Positions 1 to 6,554 of a stretch of DNA of 10,732 bases are shown one piece after another; within the stretch, counting starts at the first letter, position 1; every line of letters starts with the position of its first letter. Where the stretch lies: the NCBI GenBank assembly GCA_028282045.1, contig JANQIS010000147.1:1-10732 (forward strand). Reading direction: 5' to 3'. This stretch comes from Gammaproteobacteria bacterium (GTDB lineage: Bacteria; Pseudomonadota; Gammaproteobacteria; Francisellales; CACEW01). The position numbers and the translations under genes are program-made. A model generated the notes under the pieces. That model did no database searches and had not been told where the DNA came from. It saw only the letters and a list, made by a program, of their open reading frames with translations.

Positions 1-279
1 CGCCTGTATCAAGGATGGATTATCATCGATATTCAGGCCAATGCCTTCTTGCATCATATGGTGCGCAATATTGTTGGTACTCTCCTTCCCATTGGCGCAG
101 GACATCAGCCAATAAACCGATTACAGACAGTATTAGCAACGGGTGATCGTACCCAGGCCGGCGTTACAGCACCACCACAGGGGCTGTATTTGGTTGATGT
201 GGGTTACCCCAAAGCGATTTTTGCGCCTTATCAGATTGGACCGGATTGGCTGGGTGGATGGGATCTTGCTGCACAATAG
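1..279 (+). CDS. truA: tRNA pseudouridine synthase A, 3' end (partial)
   Basis: This is the C-terminal 92 residues of TruA, open at the left edge of the window and ending at TAA 277-279. TruA converts uridines 38-40 of the tRNA anticodon stem to pseudouridine in the cytoplasm. The family signature ANAFLHHMVRNIVG is visible near residues 14-27 of the fragment, followed by DRTQAGVTAPPQGLYLV, which closely matches the end of the E. coli enzyme. The catalytic aspartate lies in the part outside the window. In many gammaproteobacteria truA is followed by trpF and accD, but here it is followed by a 229-base gap and an unrelated enzyme gene. Identity is very secure. Confidence 0.96.
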   Translation, partial: RLYQGWIIIDIQANAFLHHMVRNIVGTLLPIGAGHQPINRLQTVLATGDRTQAGVTAPPQGLYLVDVGYPKAIFAPYQIGPDWLGGWDLAAQ

Positions 280-508
280 TCACATCATGCAGGGCTACGT
301 CCAACAGCTCGCCTTAGAAACGTCCAGTTTTTTCAAACTTTTTATACTGCTCATCACAGGTGGGGGAGTATGCTGAAGAAGTTATACATATAATGCTTTA
401 ATTTATTTTTCATGGCCAAGTCAGCAACATGCTAACAGCGTTGTCATGTGGTGAGGATCGACAAACCGTTGGATACGCAATTAGTATTTATTAAGTATTT
501 CAGCAATA
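280..508. other. AT-rich intergenic region between truA and the PLP enzyme gene
   Basis: No convincing gene is seen here. At 326-343 a weak 5-bp hairpin (AGTTT, loop TTTC, AAACT) runs into a short T tract and might end truA transcription. A perfect TATAAT at 389-394 lacks a good -35 box. A GGGGGAG followed by a 7-codon reading frame at 370-393 is too short and too poorly spaced to be called a gene. The region marks the start of the AT-richer accessory stretch. Confidence 0.4.
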
Positions 509-1639
509 TTGGTATCTGAAGTGGAACTAAAAAAGAAGAATCAGCTTGATACGCCTTGCCTTGTCATCGATAAGCAAAAGTTAGTACACAATTTAGTGTT
601 GATGCAGACTGAGGTTACAGACCATAACAAACAACTGCGACCACATGTAAAAACACATAAATGTACCGAACTTGCAAAGTTACAGATTCATTATGGCGCG
701 ATTGGTCTGAGTGCAACTAAAGTAACAGAAGCATTGATGCTGTCTGAAAAAGGTCTTAAAAATATATTAATCACTTCACCAATTGTAACACAAGCTAAGT
801 TATCCAATTTAGTGCATTGTAGGCAACATGACTCAGGCCTGATTGTAGTCTGTGATTCAATTGATAATGCCTTATTATTAAATTCTATAATGTGCCGTCA
901 TTCTTTACCGCTTAAGGTACTTGTGGATGTTGATCCAGGCGTTGCCAGGACAGGAATCAGTTACGATAGCGCCATCAATTTAGGAAGATATATCCATAAC
1001 GATTGTGAGTATCTGAGCTTGTTAGGTATTCAATGCTATGCAGGTAATTTACAACACGTATTGGATTACCGTGAGAGAAAGCAGCTATCTTCTGATGTGA
1101 TGATTAAAGCAGGCCAGCTCCGCCAAGAGTTCATCAAAGCGGGGCTGCCATGTGAAATCTTAAGTGGATCAGGTACGGGCACCTATGACATTGACATGGC
1201 TGTTTCTGATGTCACAGAAGTGCAGCCGGGCTCTTACACTGTTATGGATATGGAATATAGAAACATTGGTTCATGTCTAAACGCCAATTACTATGATAAG
1301 TATCAGCCGGCAATGACATTGTTAACAACCGTTATTAGTGCTAACCACAGTTCGCATGTTACCGTTGATGCAGGTGCCAAAGCCCTTTATTTTGATGTGA
1401 ATACGAAGCCTAAGATCATCTCTCATAAAGGGTTACATTATGATTGGTCTGTTTTTGGTGATGAACACGGGAAAGTCACTGCAGACCCGGGTGTCGTTTT
1501 ACCGAAAGTAGGAGATGTTATTGAAATGATAGTGCCTCATTGTGATCCTACTATTAATCTTTACGACAGTTTTAATGTCATTGAAGATGGCAGAGTTGTA
1601 GCTCAATGGTCTATAGACTTGCGTGGTTGCTGCAAATAA
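509..1639 (+). CDS. D-threonine aldolase / D-serine dehydratase-family PLP enzyme
   Basis: This 376-residue protein belongs to the alanine racemase fold (type III) PLP enzymes that include D-threonine aldolase (D-threonine to glycine plus acetaldehyde) and eukaryotic-type D-serine dehydratase. The N-terminal DTPCLVID and the RPHVKTHK motif (residues 44-51) are visible; K48 is the expected Schiff-base lysine. Near the C-terminus VPHCDPTINLYD places H344 and D346 as the likely metal pair. H-x-D is the pattern of D-threonine aldolases, whereas D-serine dehydratases use H-x-C, so I favour the aldolase, though substrate is not certain. Length matches the family (about 375-380). The start is a TTG at 509 with no clear ribosome site; GTG at 521 is the alternative, and a stop at 482-484 limits the frame. 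Codon use is visibly AT-richer than in rplS or the mla genes, suggesting acquisition. It stands alone, in no obvious operon. Confidence 0.82.
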   Translation: MVSEVELKKKNQLDTPCLVIDKQKLVHNLVLMQTEVTDHNKQLRPHVKTHKCTELAKLQIHYGAIGLSATKVTEALMLSEKGLKNILITSPIVTQAKLSNLVHCRQHDSGLIVVCDSIDNALLLNSIMCRHSLPLKVLVDVDPGVARTGISYDSAINLGRYIHNDCEYLSLLGIQCYAGNLQHVLDYRERKQLSSDVMIKAGQLRQEFIKAGLPCEILSGSGTGTYDIDMAVSDVTEVQPGSYTVMDMEYRNIGSCLNANYYDKYQPAMTLLTTVISANHSSHVTVDAGAKALYFDVNTKPKIISHKGLHYDWSVFGDEHGKVTADPGVVLPKVGDVIEMIVPHCDPTINLYDSFNVIEDGRVVAQWSIDLRGCCK

Positions 1640-1780
1640 CTAATTGATAGTCTGTAATTTTTAAGGAAAAGGGCTTTTTAACTATACATATCTTAGTTTG
1701 AGCTTTCTTGACGCAAGTAATGCTGTGATGTGGTCTAATAAAGAATGAATGCTCGCAAAGCAGCGAAGACTAAATTTGAA

Positions 1781-1809
1781 TCGATAAAAATACTACTTTG
1801 TGATATAAT
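1781..1809 (+). promoter_or_regulatory. Predicted promoter of the VbhA-Fic module
   Basis: TCGATA at 1781-1786 (4 of 6 bases of the sigma-70 -35 box) is followed after 17 bases by a perfect TATAAT at 1804-1809. The TGA just before it makes an extended -10. Transcription would start near 1816, about 22 bases before the antitoxin ATG, so the toxin-antitoxin pair appears to be expressed independently of the upstream enzyme gene. Confidence 0.65.
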
Positions 1810-1837
1810 AAACCTAGAATGCTATGAAGGTGTGTGT

Positions 1838-2029
1838 ATGCTAACTCAGCAAGAACGAATCAAGCGTCAACGCATCGTTGATAATGCGCTTGCAAATCAG
1901 CGTTTAGAAGGGCTAACTCCTGATGCCAGGACCGTTGCGGATGCTCAGGCTTTTGTTAGAGGCGAGCTGGAAGTCGCTGACATTATTTATCGTCTGAGAT
2001 GCAGGGTAGAGGATGAAGTACGCAAGTGA
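1838..2029 (+). CDS. vbhA: VbhA-type antitoxin (Fic inhibitor)
   Basis: This encodes a 63-residue helical protein of the VbhA family, the small partner that blocks Fic AMP-transferases by pushing a glutamate into the ATP pocket. ATG 1838 is chosen over the longer frame from ATG 1745 because GAAGG at 1826-1830 is well spaced, the promoter at 1804-1809 lies downstream of 1745, and the length then matches known VbhA (about 62 residues). The inhibitory motif reads NQRLEG at residues 20-25; E24 sits at the same number as the inhibitory glutamate of Bartonella VbhA. The usual Ser/Thr at position 20 is Asn. The downstream ARTVADAQAFVRGELEVADI fits the rest of the family. The gene overlaps the toxin start by 17 bases, which suggests coupled translation with antitoxin made first. 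Confidence 0.85.
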   Translation: MLTQQERIKRQRIVDNALANQRLEGLTPDARTVADAQAFVRGELEVADIIYRLRCRVEDEVRK

Positions 2030-2882
2030 TGATCCCTACTCAAACCCAAAAACAGGCGTTCTTAAAAACAAACTAGGTATTACCGATCAAGAAGTACTAG
2101 ACCGTTACGAATCAACGTTCGTTTATGCTAGATCCATTGAGCTATCTCAAGATCCCATTAAGGGTTCCTTTGACCTGGATCATTTAAAGGCCATTCACAA
2201 AAGGCTGTTTTGTGATGTGTATGAGTGGGCAGGTGAAATTCGTACTGTTGATATAAGCAAAGGCACTAGCCGTTTCGCGAGCACTGGGCTCATAGAAAGT
2301 TATGCACCAAAGATTTCAGCTTCTCTACAAAAAGAAAACTGTCTTCGAGATTTAGAACCAGGTAAATTTTCTGAGCGCATGGCGTATTATATGGGTGAAT
2401 TTAATGTCCTTCATCCTTTCAGAGAAGGCAATGGTCGTTCATTGCGAGAATTTATGAGTCAGGTAGCTAATGAGGCAGGATATGAAGTTGATTGGACTCA
2501 GATTACGCAAGAGGAGATAACAAAAGCTTCAATCAATGCCTACCATGGCGATCATGGCTATTTGACTGACTTGATACGTAAAAACCTTCATGATCTTGAT
2601 CGTGAGAAAGCTTTAGAGATTGCACACCATACATTGGGCAAAGATGTAAAATTAGAACGCGCAAAAGATGGCCTATCATACAAAGGGCGTATTATTGGCA
2701 ATACTGAGCGTTACATAGTTCAAGCAAAAAAAGATAGTCCAAATGAGGTTGTACTGCATCAGCGCAGCAAAGTAGGGCTTGACCCGAAGTTATTTGCAAA
2801 GAAGCAAGTAGGCATTAACTACACTGATGATGGGAAATGCACCGTAAGTAGCCATAAGATCATGAAGGGAAAAAGGATGTAA
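2013..2882 (+). CDS. Fic-domain toxin (AMP-transferase), VbhT-like, with KfrB-like C-terminus
   Basis: This 289-residue protein is a class I Fic toxin. The Fic motif HPFREGNGRSLR (residues 134-145) is complete, with catalytic H134, E138 and R142, so AMP transfer from ATP to a protein hydroxyl should be possible; for VbhT-type toxins known targets are DNA gyrase and topoisomerase IV, which is only inferred here. The N-terminal region (YSNPKTGVLKNKLGI, DVYEWAGEIR) is typical of VbhT-like Fic proteins. Residues about 215-280 form a second small domain, with YKGRIIGNTERYIVQ and VGINYTDDGKCTV, that resembles the KfrB-type domain found in plasmid and conjugation proteins; this is by pattern memory and less sure. 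A BID secretion domain, as in Bartonella VbhT, is absent. ATG 2013 is preceded by AGGG (2003-2006) and lies inside the antitoxin gene. Confidence 0.9.
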   Translation: MKYASDDPYSNPKTGVLKNKLGITDQEVLDRYESTFVYARSIELSQDPIKGSFDLDHLKAIHKRLFCDVYEWAGEIRTVDISKGTSRFASTGLIESYAPKISASLQKENCLRDLEPGKFSERMAYYMGEFNVLHPFREGNGRSLREFMSQVANEAGYEVDWTQITQEEITKASINAYHGDHGYLTDLIRKNLHDLDREKALEIAHHTLGKDVKLERAKDGLSYKGRIIGNTERYIVQAKKDSPNEVVLHQRSKVGLDPKLFAKKQVGINYTDDGKCTVSSHKIMKGKRM

Positions 2883-2896
2883 CAGCCACGGTATAT

Positions 2897-2942
2897 AGGG
2901 GCAGTCCATAATCCAGGGCACGACGTCGTTGGGTGGGCCCCT
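2897..2942. repeat. GC-rich structured patch with nested inverted repeats
   Basis: AGGGGC (2897-2902) is complementary to GCCCCT (2937-2942). Inside, CCA (2906-2908) can pair with TGG (2934-2936), CCA (2913-2915) with TGG (2930-2932), and ACGACGTCGT (2920-2929) is a perfect 10-base palindrome. The patch is clearly richer in GC than its surroundings. It might be the remnant of a small palindromic repeat element, an integration scar or a small RNA or attenuator; no coding frame of note crosses it. Confidence 0.4.
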
Positions 2943-2963
2943 GAGGGTAATAAAAATTTTTTA

Positions 2964-2997
2964 GCTGAAAAGGCTAAAACGCTAAAAGGGCTATACC
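2964..2997 (+). repeat. Short imperfect tandem repeat (8-9 bp, GCTAAAA) upstream of rplS
   Basis: Four units follow one another: GCTGAAAAG, GCTAAAAC, GCTAAAAGG and GCTATACC. The first three hold an A4 tract every 8 bases, and a further A7 tract follows at 3003-3009. Position just before the predicted rplS promoter suggests a curved, UP-element-like or protein-binding segment, but this is inference. Confidence 0.5.
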
Positions 2998-3009
2998 TTG
3001 GCAAAAAAA

Positions 3010-3027
3010 TGATATAAAATGGCGCCT
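3010..3027 (+). promoter_or_regulatory. Predicted rplS promoter, extended -10 with GC-rich discriminator
   Basis: TGATATAAAAT (3010-3020) is an extended -10 element. It is followed at once by GGCGCC (3021-3026), the kind of GC-rich discriminator seen at stringently controlled ribosomal promoters. No good -35 box is present at normal spacing. The site lies about 37 bases before the ribosome-binding site of rplS. Confidence 0.55.
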
Positions 3028-3063
3028 CTTTTGCATATTGGCACGTAACAAGGATCAATAATA

Positions 3064-3585
3064 ATGGGAGTTTCAGCCATGCGTCACTTTATTGACGAGA
3101 TTGAACAGGCTCAATTACGCACCGACATTCCAGAATTCAGACCTGGTGATACTGTCATTGTTAATGTGCGTGTGAAGGAAGGTAACCGTGAGCGTATCCA
3201 GGCTTTTGAAGGTGTGGTGATTGCTAAGAAAAATCGTGGTTTGAATTCGTCATTTACCGTGCGCAAAATTTCTCATGGTGAAGGTGTAGAGCGTGTTTTC
3301 CAAACCCATAGTCATATTATTGAAAGCGTGAAAGTGAAACGTCGTGGTGATGTACGTCAGGCTAAGCTTTACTATCTGCGTGGTTTGACTGGTCGTAAGG
3401 CGCGTATTAAAGAGCGTTTGACCTTACGTGGTTATGAAATTGCAGCCCAGAATGCTGCTGCTCAGGCACAAGCTCAGGCCAAAACGCAAACGCAAGCTGA
3501 CGCCGCTGCCGATGAGGTGCAAGCTGGCAGTGACACGCCTGCAGAAGTGGTTGATACTCCTGCTGACGATTCGCAAAAGAAGTAG
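3064..3585 (+). CDS. rplS: Ribosomal protein L19 with Ala/Gln-rich C-terminal extension
   Basis: L19 sits at the 30S-50S interface of the ribosome. The core is plain: IPEFRPGDTVIVNVRVKEG, QAFEGVVIAKKNRGL, FTVRKISHGEGVERVFQTHS and RRGDVRQAKLYYLRGLTGRKARIKERL. E. coli L19 has 115 residues; this protein has 173 from ATG 3064. About 50 extra residues follow the core, rich in Ala, Gln, Thr and Asp and ending DDSQKK; they look disordered. Two starts compete: ATG 3064 has AAGGA at 3050-3054, while ATG 3079 has GGGAG at 3066-3070 and aligns better with the N-terminus of other L19 proteins (MRHFIDEIEQAQL). The gene is usually last in rpsP-rimM-trmD-rplS, but here it follows a toxin-antitoxin pair and has its own promoter and terminator. 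Confidence 0.97.
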   Translation: MGVSAMRHFIDEIEQAQLRTDIPEFRPGDTVIVNVRVKEGNRERIQAFEGVVIAKKNRGLNSSFTVRKISHGEGVERVFQTHSHIIESVKVKRRGDVRQAKLYYLRGLTGRKARIKERLTLRGYEIAAQNAAAQAQAQAKTQTQADAAADEVQAGSDTPAEVVDTPADDSQKK

Positions 3586-3630
3586 TCATAGATTTCCCTT
3601 CATCATCTCTCTGAAATTTGATGAAATTTT

Positions 3631-3665
3631 GCCGTCCGGCCTGTGTGCCTGACGGCTTTTTTTTT
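3631..3665 (+). terminator. Rho-independent terminator of rplS
   Basis: GCCGTC (3631-3636) pairs with GACGGC (3651-3656). After one mismatch GGC (3638-3640) pairs with GCC (3647-3649) around the loop CTGTGT. Nine T residues follow (3657-3665). It separates rplS from deoC. Confidence 0.92.
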
Positions 3666-3720
3666 CTAAGAGGCTAGGCTATAGTCATGCAACAATAATG
3701 ACTATTTTCCGGCGCATGTC

Positions 3721-4440
3721 ATGCATCCTAAAACTTTGATTGCTTTACTTGACCTTACCTCACTTAATGACAGTGATAATCGTGATACCATTAATGTACT
3801 TTGCCGTCATGCCAATACTGTTTACGGACCGGTTGCTTCAGTGTGTGTGTATCCGCATTTGGTGAAATATGCCAAGCAAGCGTTGGGGAACAGCCTTGTA
3901 AAGGTGGCCACGGTATTGAACTTTCCCTATGGTGATCAGCCATCAGAAGATGTGCGTTCGGAGGCTGCTGTGATGTTGACAGAAGGTGCTGATGAGATTG
4001 ACATGGTCGTGCCCCTGACCGATGTGCAAGCTAACCAGTTCCAGACCACTACACAAGTTGTAACGTCGGTGAAAGCGCTTATGAAGCAGTGCCCACTGAA
4101 GGTTATTCTCGAGACAGGAGTATTAGATTCATCACAAATTGAAGCGGCTGCTATGGCGGCCATCGAAGCTGGTGCCGACTTTCTCAAAACTTCAACTGGT
4201 AAGACTAAAGTAGGAGCAACCTTAGCAGCAGCGGAGATTATGTTGGGTGTAATCGTTAAACACTATGAGCATACCGGGCATTGGGTCGGCTTTAAAGCAT
4301 CGGGCGGAGTGCGCACTTATGAACAAGCGCTGGATTACATCAAGCTGGCACAGTCCATTTGTGGGAATGATTATATCCAGCCTGATACATTTCGCTTTGG
4401 GGCAAGTAGCTTGCTCAACAGCATCCTTGAGCAAATTTAA
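3721..4440 (+). CDS. deoC: Deoxyribose-phosphate aldolase
   Basis: DeoC cleaves 2-deoxy-D-ribose 5-phosphate to glyceraldehyde 3-phosphate and acetaldehyde, so that deoxynucleosides can be used as carbon source; it is cytoplasmic. The 239-residue protein carries all key residues of this class I aldolase: K156 in DFLKTSTGK (the Schiff-base lysine, K167 in E. coli), K192 in GFKASGGVR (K201 in E. coli) and D94 in DEIDMVV (D102 in E. coli). The C-terminal FRFGASSLL is the phosphate-binding region of the family. E. coli DeoC has 259 residues, so this one is slightly shorter, mainly at the N-terminus. ATG 3721 is the only in-frame ATG after the stop at 3682-3684, but its ribosome site is weak. No other deo gene (deoA, deoB, deoD) is adjacent, so it appears to be a stand-alone gene between two terminated units. 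Confidence 0.96.
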   Translation: MHPKTLIALLDLTSLNDSDNRDTINVLCRHANTVYGPVASVCVYPHLVKYAKQALGNSLVKVATVLNFPYGDQPSEDVRSEAAVMLTEGADEIDMVVPLTDVQANQFQTTTQVVTSVKALMKQCPLKVILETGVLDSSQIEAAAMAAIEAGADFLKTSTGKTKVGATLAAAEIMLGVIVKHYEHTGHWVGFKASGGVRTYEQALDYIKLAQSICGNDYIQPDTFRFGASSLLNSILEQI

Positions 4441-4476
4441 GATCTAATCTGAAGTATCTCAGTTATATTATTCCTC

Positions 4477-4511
4477 ATAATATGGCGAATTTTAAGACTA
4501 TTCGCTATTAT
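4477..4511. repeat. Inverted repeat between deoC and the mla operon
   Basis: ATAATA (4477-4482) and GCGAAT (4485-4490), split by a 2-base bulge, pair with ATTCGC (4500-4505) and TATTAT (4506-4511) around a 9-base loop. No T tract follows. It may slow or end deoC transcription, or be an operator for the mla operon that begins 30 bases on. Confidence 0.5.
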
Positions 4512-4540
4512 GCAATCATGTTGTACTGGCCTGGGCCCTG

Positions 4541-5692
4541 ATGAATAAGTTCATCAAGCAAGCAAAATTGTCATTGCCACTGGCTGAAATGGCCGTGATA
4601 GAAGGCCAGGTGCGCCTGTCAGGTGCGTGGGTGTGGCAGGCTATTGATGAGAAGAAACTTTTAAAAACCGTTGCACGCCTTGAGCAAAAAGGTACTGTCA
4701 TCGTGGATGCCAGTGCATTGGTGGCACTGGATATGATCGGGGCACACTTCATTACTCGGTTACTAAACAGCTTAAGTACCCAGACACTTAAACCATCACT
4801 ACAAGGTATGAGTGATGATTTTCAACCTTTGTTGCAATTGGTACAAAAGCAGGAAGCGGCTGAGCCGGCCATTAATGCTGGGGAGCAAACGGCCAGGTTC
4901 GATTTACTAGAAGCACTTGGGCGGCATACGATTGAGTTTTTCCAAGAAGCAGTAGACTTTTTTGCTTTTGTGGGTGAGTCATTGGTGAGCTTTATCGGTC
5001 TGGTACGCCATTGGCGCCATTTTCATTGGCACCAAGTGCTTGATGTGGTCGATACAGCAGGCGTTGGTGCATTATGGATTATTGCCTTGTTGATTTTTTT
5101 AGTTGGTGTGGTGATCTGCTATCAGATTGGGATTCAGCTATCTGTCTATGGTGCCAACATCTACGTGGTGAACTTGATGGGAATCTCGATTCTACGTGAA
5201 TTTGGTCCATTGATCTCAGCTATTATCATCGCCGGGCGCTCTGGTTCAGCCTTTGCTGCTGAGATTGGTGCTATGCGTATTCAGGAAGAAGTTGATGCTT
5301 TGCAAACTATTGGTATCTCACCTTTTAGACGCTTAGTTTTGCCTCGTATGCTGGGGTTGTTGCTGATGATGCCATTGTTAGTATCCTGGGCTGATGTTTG
5401 GGGTATGCTCGGAGGTATGGTGATGGCCAAGGCTAGCTTTGCCATTGAGCCTAAGATTTTTTTCGATCGTTTAATTAATCATACCTATTTTATCAATTAC
5501 GTGATTGGTCTGATCAAAGCGCCGGTATTTGCCTTGTTGATTGCTAGTGTAGGTTGTTTTCGTGGGTTTCGGGTTGCAGGTAGTACAGTTAGCGTCGGGC
5601 GTGAAACCACCCGTAGTGTGGTACAGGCGATCTTTTTGATTATCGTGGCTGATGCCATCTTTTCCATTATTTTCAGCACAGTGGGACTATAA
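4541..5692 (+). CDS. mlaE: MCE/Mla lipid ABC transporter permease, STAS-MlaE fusion
   Basis: This is the inner-membrane permease of a lipid transporter that moves phospholipid or a related lipid between inner and outer membrane. Residues 1 to about 105 look like a STAS (MlaB-like) domain, with GTVIVDASALVALDMIGAHF at 51-70 matching the STAS strand-loop-helix; about 125-383 are MlaE. The MlaE hallmark ILREFGPLISAIIIAGRSGS lies at 217-236, followed by AEIGAMRIQEEVDAL at 240-254, the coupling region that contacts the ATPase. About five or six hydrophobic segments are seen, for example 176-196, 222-240, 265-290, 318-338 and 361-380. In E. coli MlaB and MlaE are separate; here they are one chain of 383 residues. 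The ATG at 4541 has a weak ribosome site. The gene heads an operon, with the ATPase 2 bases downstream. Confidence 0.92.
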   Translation: MNKFIKQAKLSLPLAEMAVIEGQVRLSGAWVWQAIDEKKLLKTVARLEQKGTVIVDASALVALDMIGAHFITRLLNSLSTQTLKPSLQGMSDDFQPLLQLVQKQEAAEPAINAGEQTARFDLLEALGRHTIEFFQEAVDFFAFVGESLVSFIGLVRHWRHFHWHQVLDVVDTAGVGALWIIALLIFLVGVVICYQIGIQLSVYGANIYVVNLMGISILREFGPLISAIIIAGRSGSAFAAEIGAMRIQEEVDALQTIGISPFRRLVLPRMLGLLLMMPLLVSWADVWGMLGGMVMAKASFAIEPKIFFDRLINHTYFINYVIGLIKAPVFALLIASVGCFRGFRVAGSTVSVGRETTRSVVQAIFLIIVADAIFSIIFSTVGL

Positions 5693-5694
5693 AG

Positions 5695-6528
5695 ATGGCA
5701 CAAGCAGAACCCATTGTTCGCATTGAGAACCTCGGCACCAATTTTGCCGGCCGGTGGATTCATCGTCATTTGGACTTGGCTATTGAGCCCAATCGTATTG
5801 TGTCGTTGATCGGTGCCAGTGGCTGTGGCAAGACCACTTTATTACGGGAAATTCTCTTGTTGCAGCCAATTAGTGAAGGCAAAATCTACCTGATGGGGGA
5901 TTGTATTTCCGGTGTCAATATATCAGAAAATCAACGGCGCCAGTTTGCCTGTCATATGGGGATGATGTTTCAGCAGGGAGCATTGTTTAGTGCTATGACG
6001 GTACTGGAGAATGTCATGTTCCCACTGATGGAATACACTGATTTTGATCGAGCTACTATCCGTGAGATTGCGCGTCTGAAAATTGCAATGACAGGTCTGG
6101 TTGCTGGTGATGTTGCCGATTTATATCCGTCTGCCTTAAGTGGTGGTATGCGCAAAAGGGTGGCCCTGGCCAGAGCGTTGGCGTTGGATCCCAAAATCCT
6201 CATGCTCGATGAGCCTTCAGCCGGCTTAGACCCTAAAGGTGCGTATGAATTGGATGTGTTGATCAAAACTTTGCAGGAGTCACTGGGTTTGACAGTGATT
6301 ATGATTACTCATGACTTGGATACCATTTGGGGTATTGTTGATGAGGTGGTTTATCTGGATGAGAAAAAAGTGGTATTACATGCTAGTGTTAATGTGGCAG
6401 CCAAGCAGAAAAAAATAGCCGGCCTGGCGTCTTTTTTTAATTCGCCACGTGGTCGGGCTGCCAGTTATTATCGAGAGATATTGAAACAATCTGAGGTTGG
6501 AGTTGTTTATGCATCAAACCGTCAATGA
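5695..6528 (+). CDS. mlaF: MCE/Mla lipid ABC transporter ATP-binding protein
   Basis: This 277-residue ATPase powers the MlaE permease from the cytoplasmic side. All ABC motifs are intact: Walker A GASGCGKT (40-47), Q-loop around Q93-Q94, signature LSGGMRKRVALARA (148-161), Walker B ILMLDEPSAGLDP (168-180) and the H-loop ITHD with H206. The signature with MRKR is characteristic of the MlaF/MCE ATPase group. The C-terminal 50 residues (after about 225) form the usual MlaF tail. The gene starts 2 bases after the permease stop, so translation is probably coupled; GGGA at 5683-5686 may act as ribosome site. It ends 26 bases before mlaD. Confidence 0.96.
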   Translation: MAQAEPIVRIENLGTNFAGRWIHRHLDLAIEPNRIVSLIGASGCGKTTLLREILLLQPISEGKIYLMGDCISGVNISENQRRQFACHMGMMFQQGALFSAMTVLENVMFPLMEYTDFDRATIREIARLKIAMTGLVAGDVADLYPSALSGGMRKRVALARALALDPKILMLDEPSAGLDPKGAYELDVLIKTLQESLGLTVIMITHDLDTIWGIVDEVVYLDEKKVVLHASVNVAAKQKKIAGLASFFNSPRGRAASYYREILKQSEVGVVYASNRQ

Positions 6529-6554
6529 GCTCAGGTTGAAACAGGAAATGAGTT

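Noticed and set aside
143..376. Open frame of 77 codons overlapping truA
   Set aside because: It is mostly a shadow of truA in another frame, and its tail shows no family resemblance.
370..393. Seven-codon frame (MLKKLYI) after a G-rich stretch, possible leader peptide
   Set aside because: Spacing from GGGGGAG to ATG is too short and there is no attenuator structure after it.
1745..1837. N-terminal extension of the antitoxin from ATG 1745
   Set aside because: The promoter -10 box (1804-1809) lies inside it, it has no ribosome site, and family length fits the start at 1838.
2819..3058. Minus-strand open frame across the fic-rplS gap
   Set aside because: It overlaps the fic end and the rplS promoter, has no ribosome site and no recognisable product; its unusual residues come from the palindromic patch.
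509..4440. Functional link between the D-threonine aldolase-like enzyme and DeoC through acetaldehyde
   Set aside because: Both can release acetaldehyde, but they are over 2 kb apart, separated by a terminator and unrelated genes, so nearness looks accidental.
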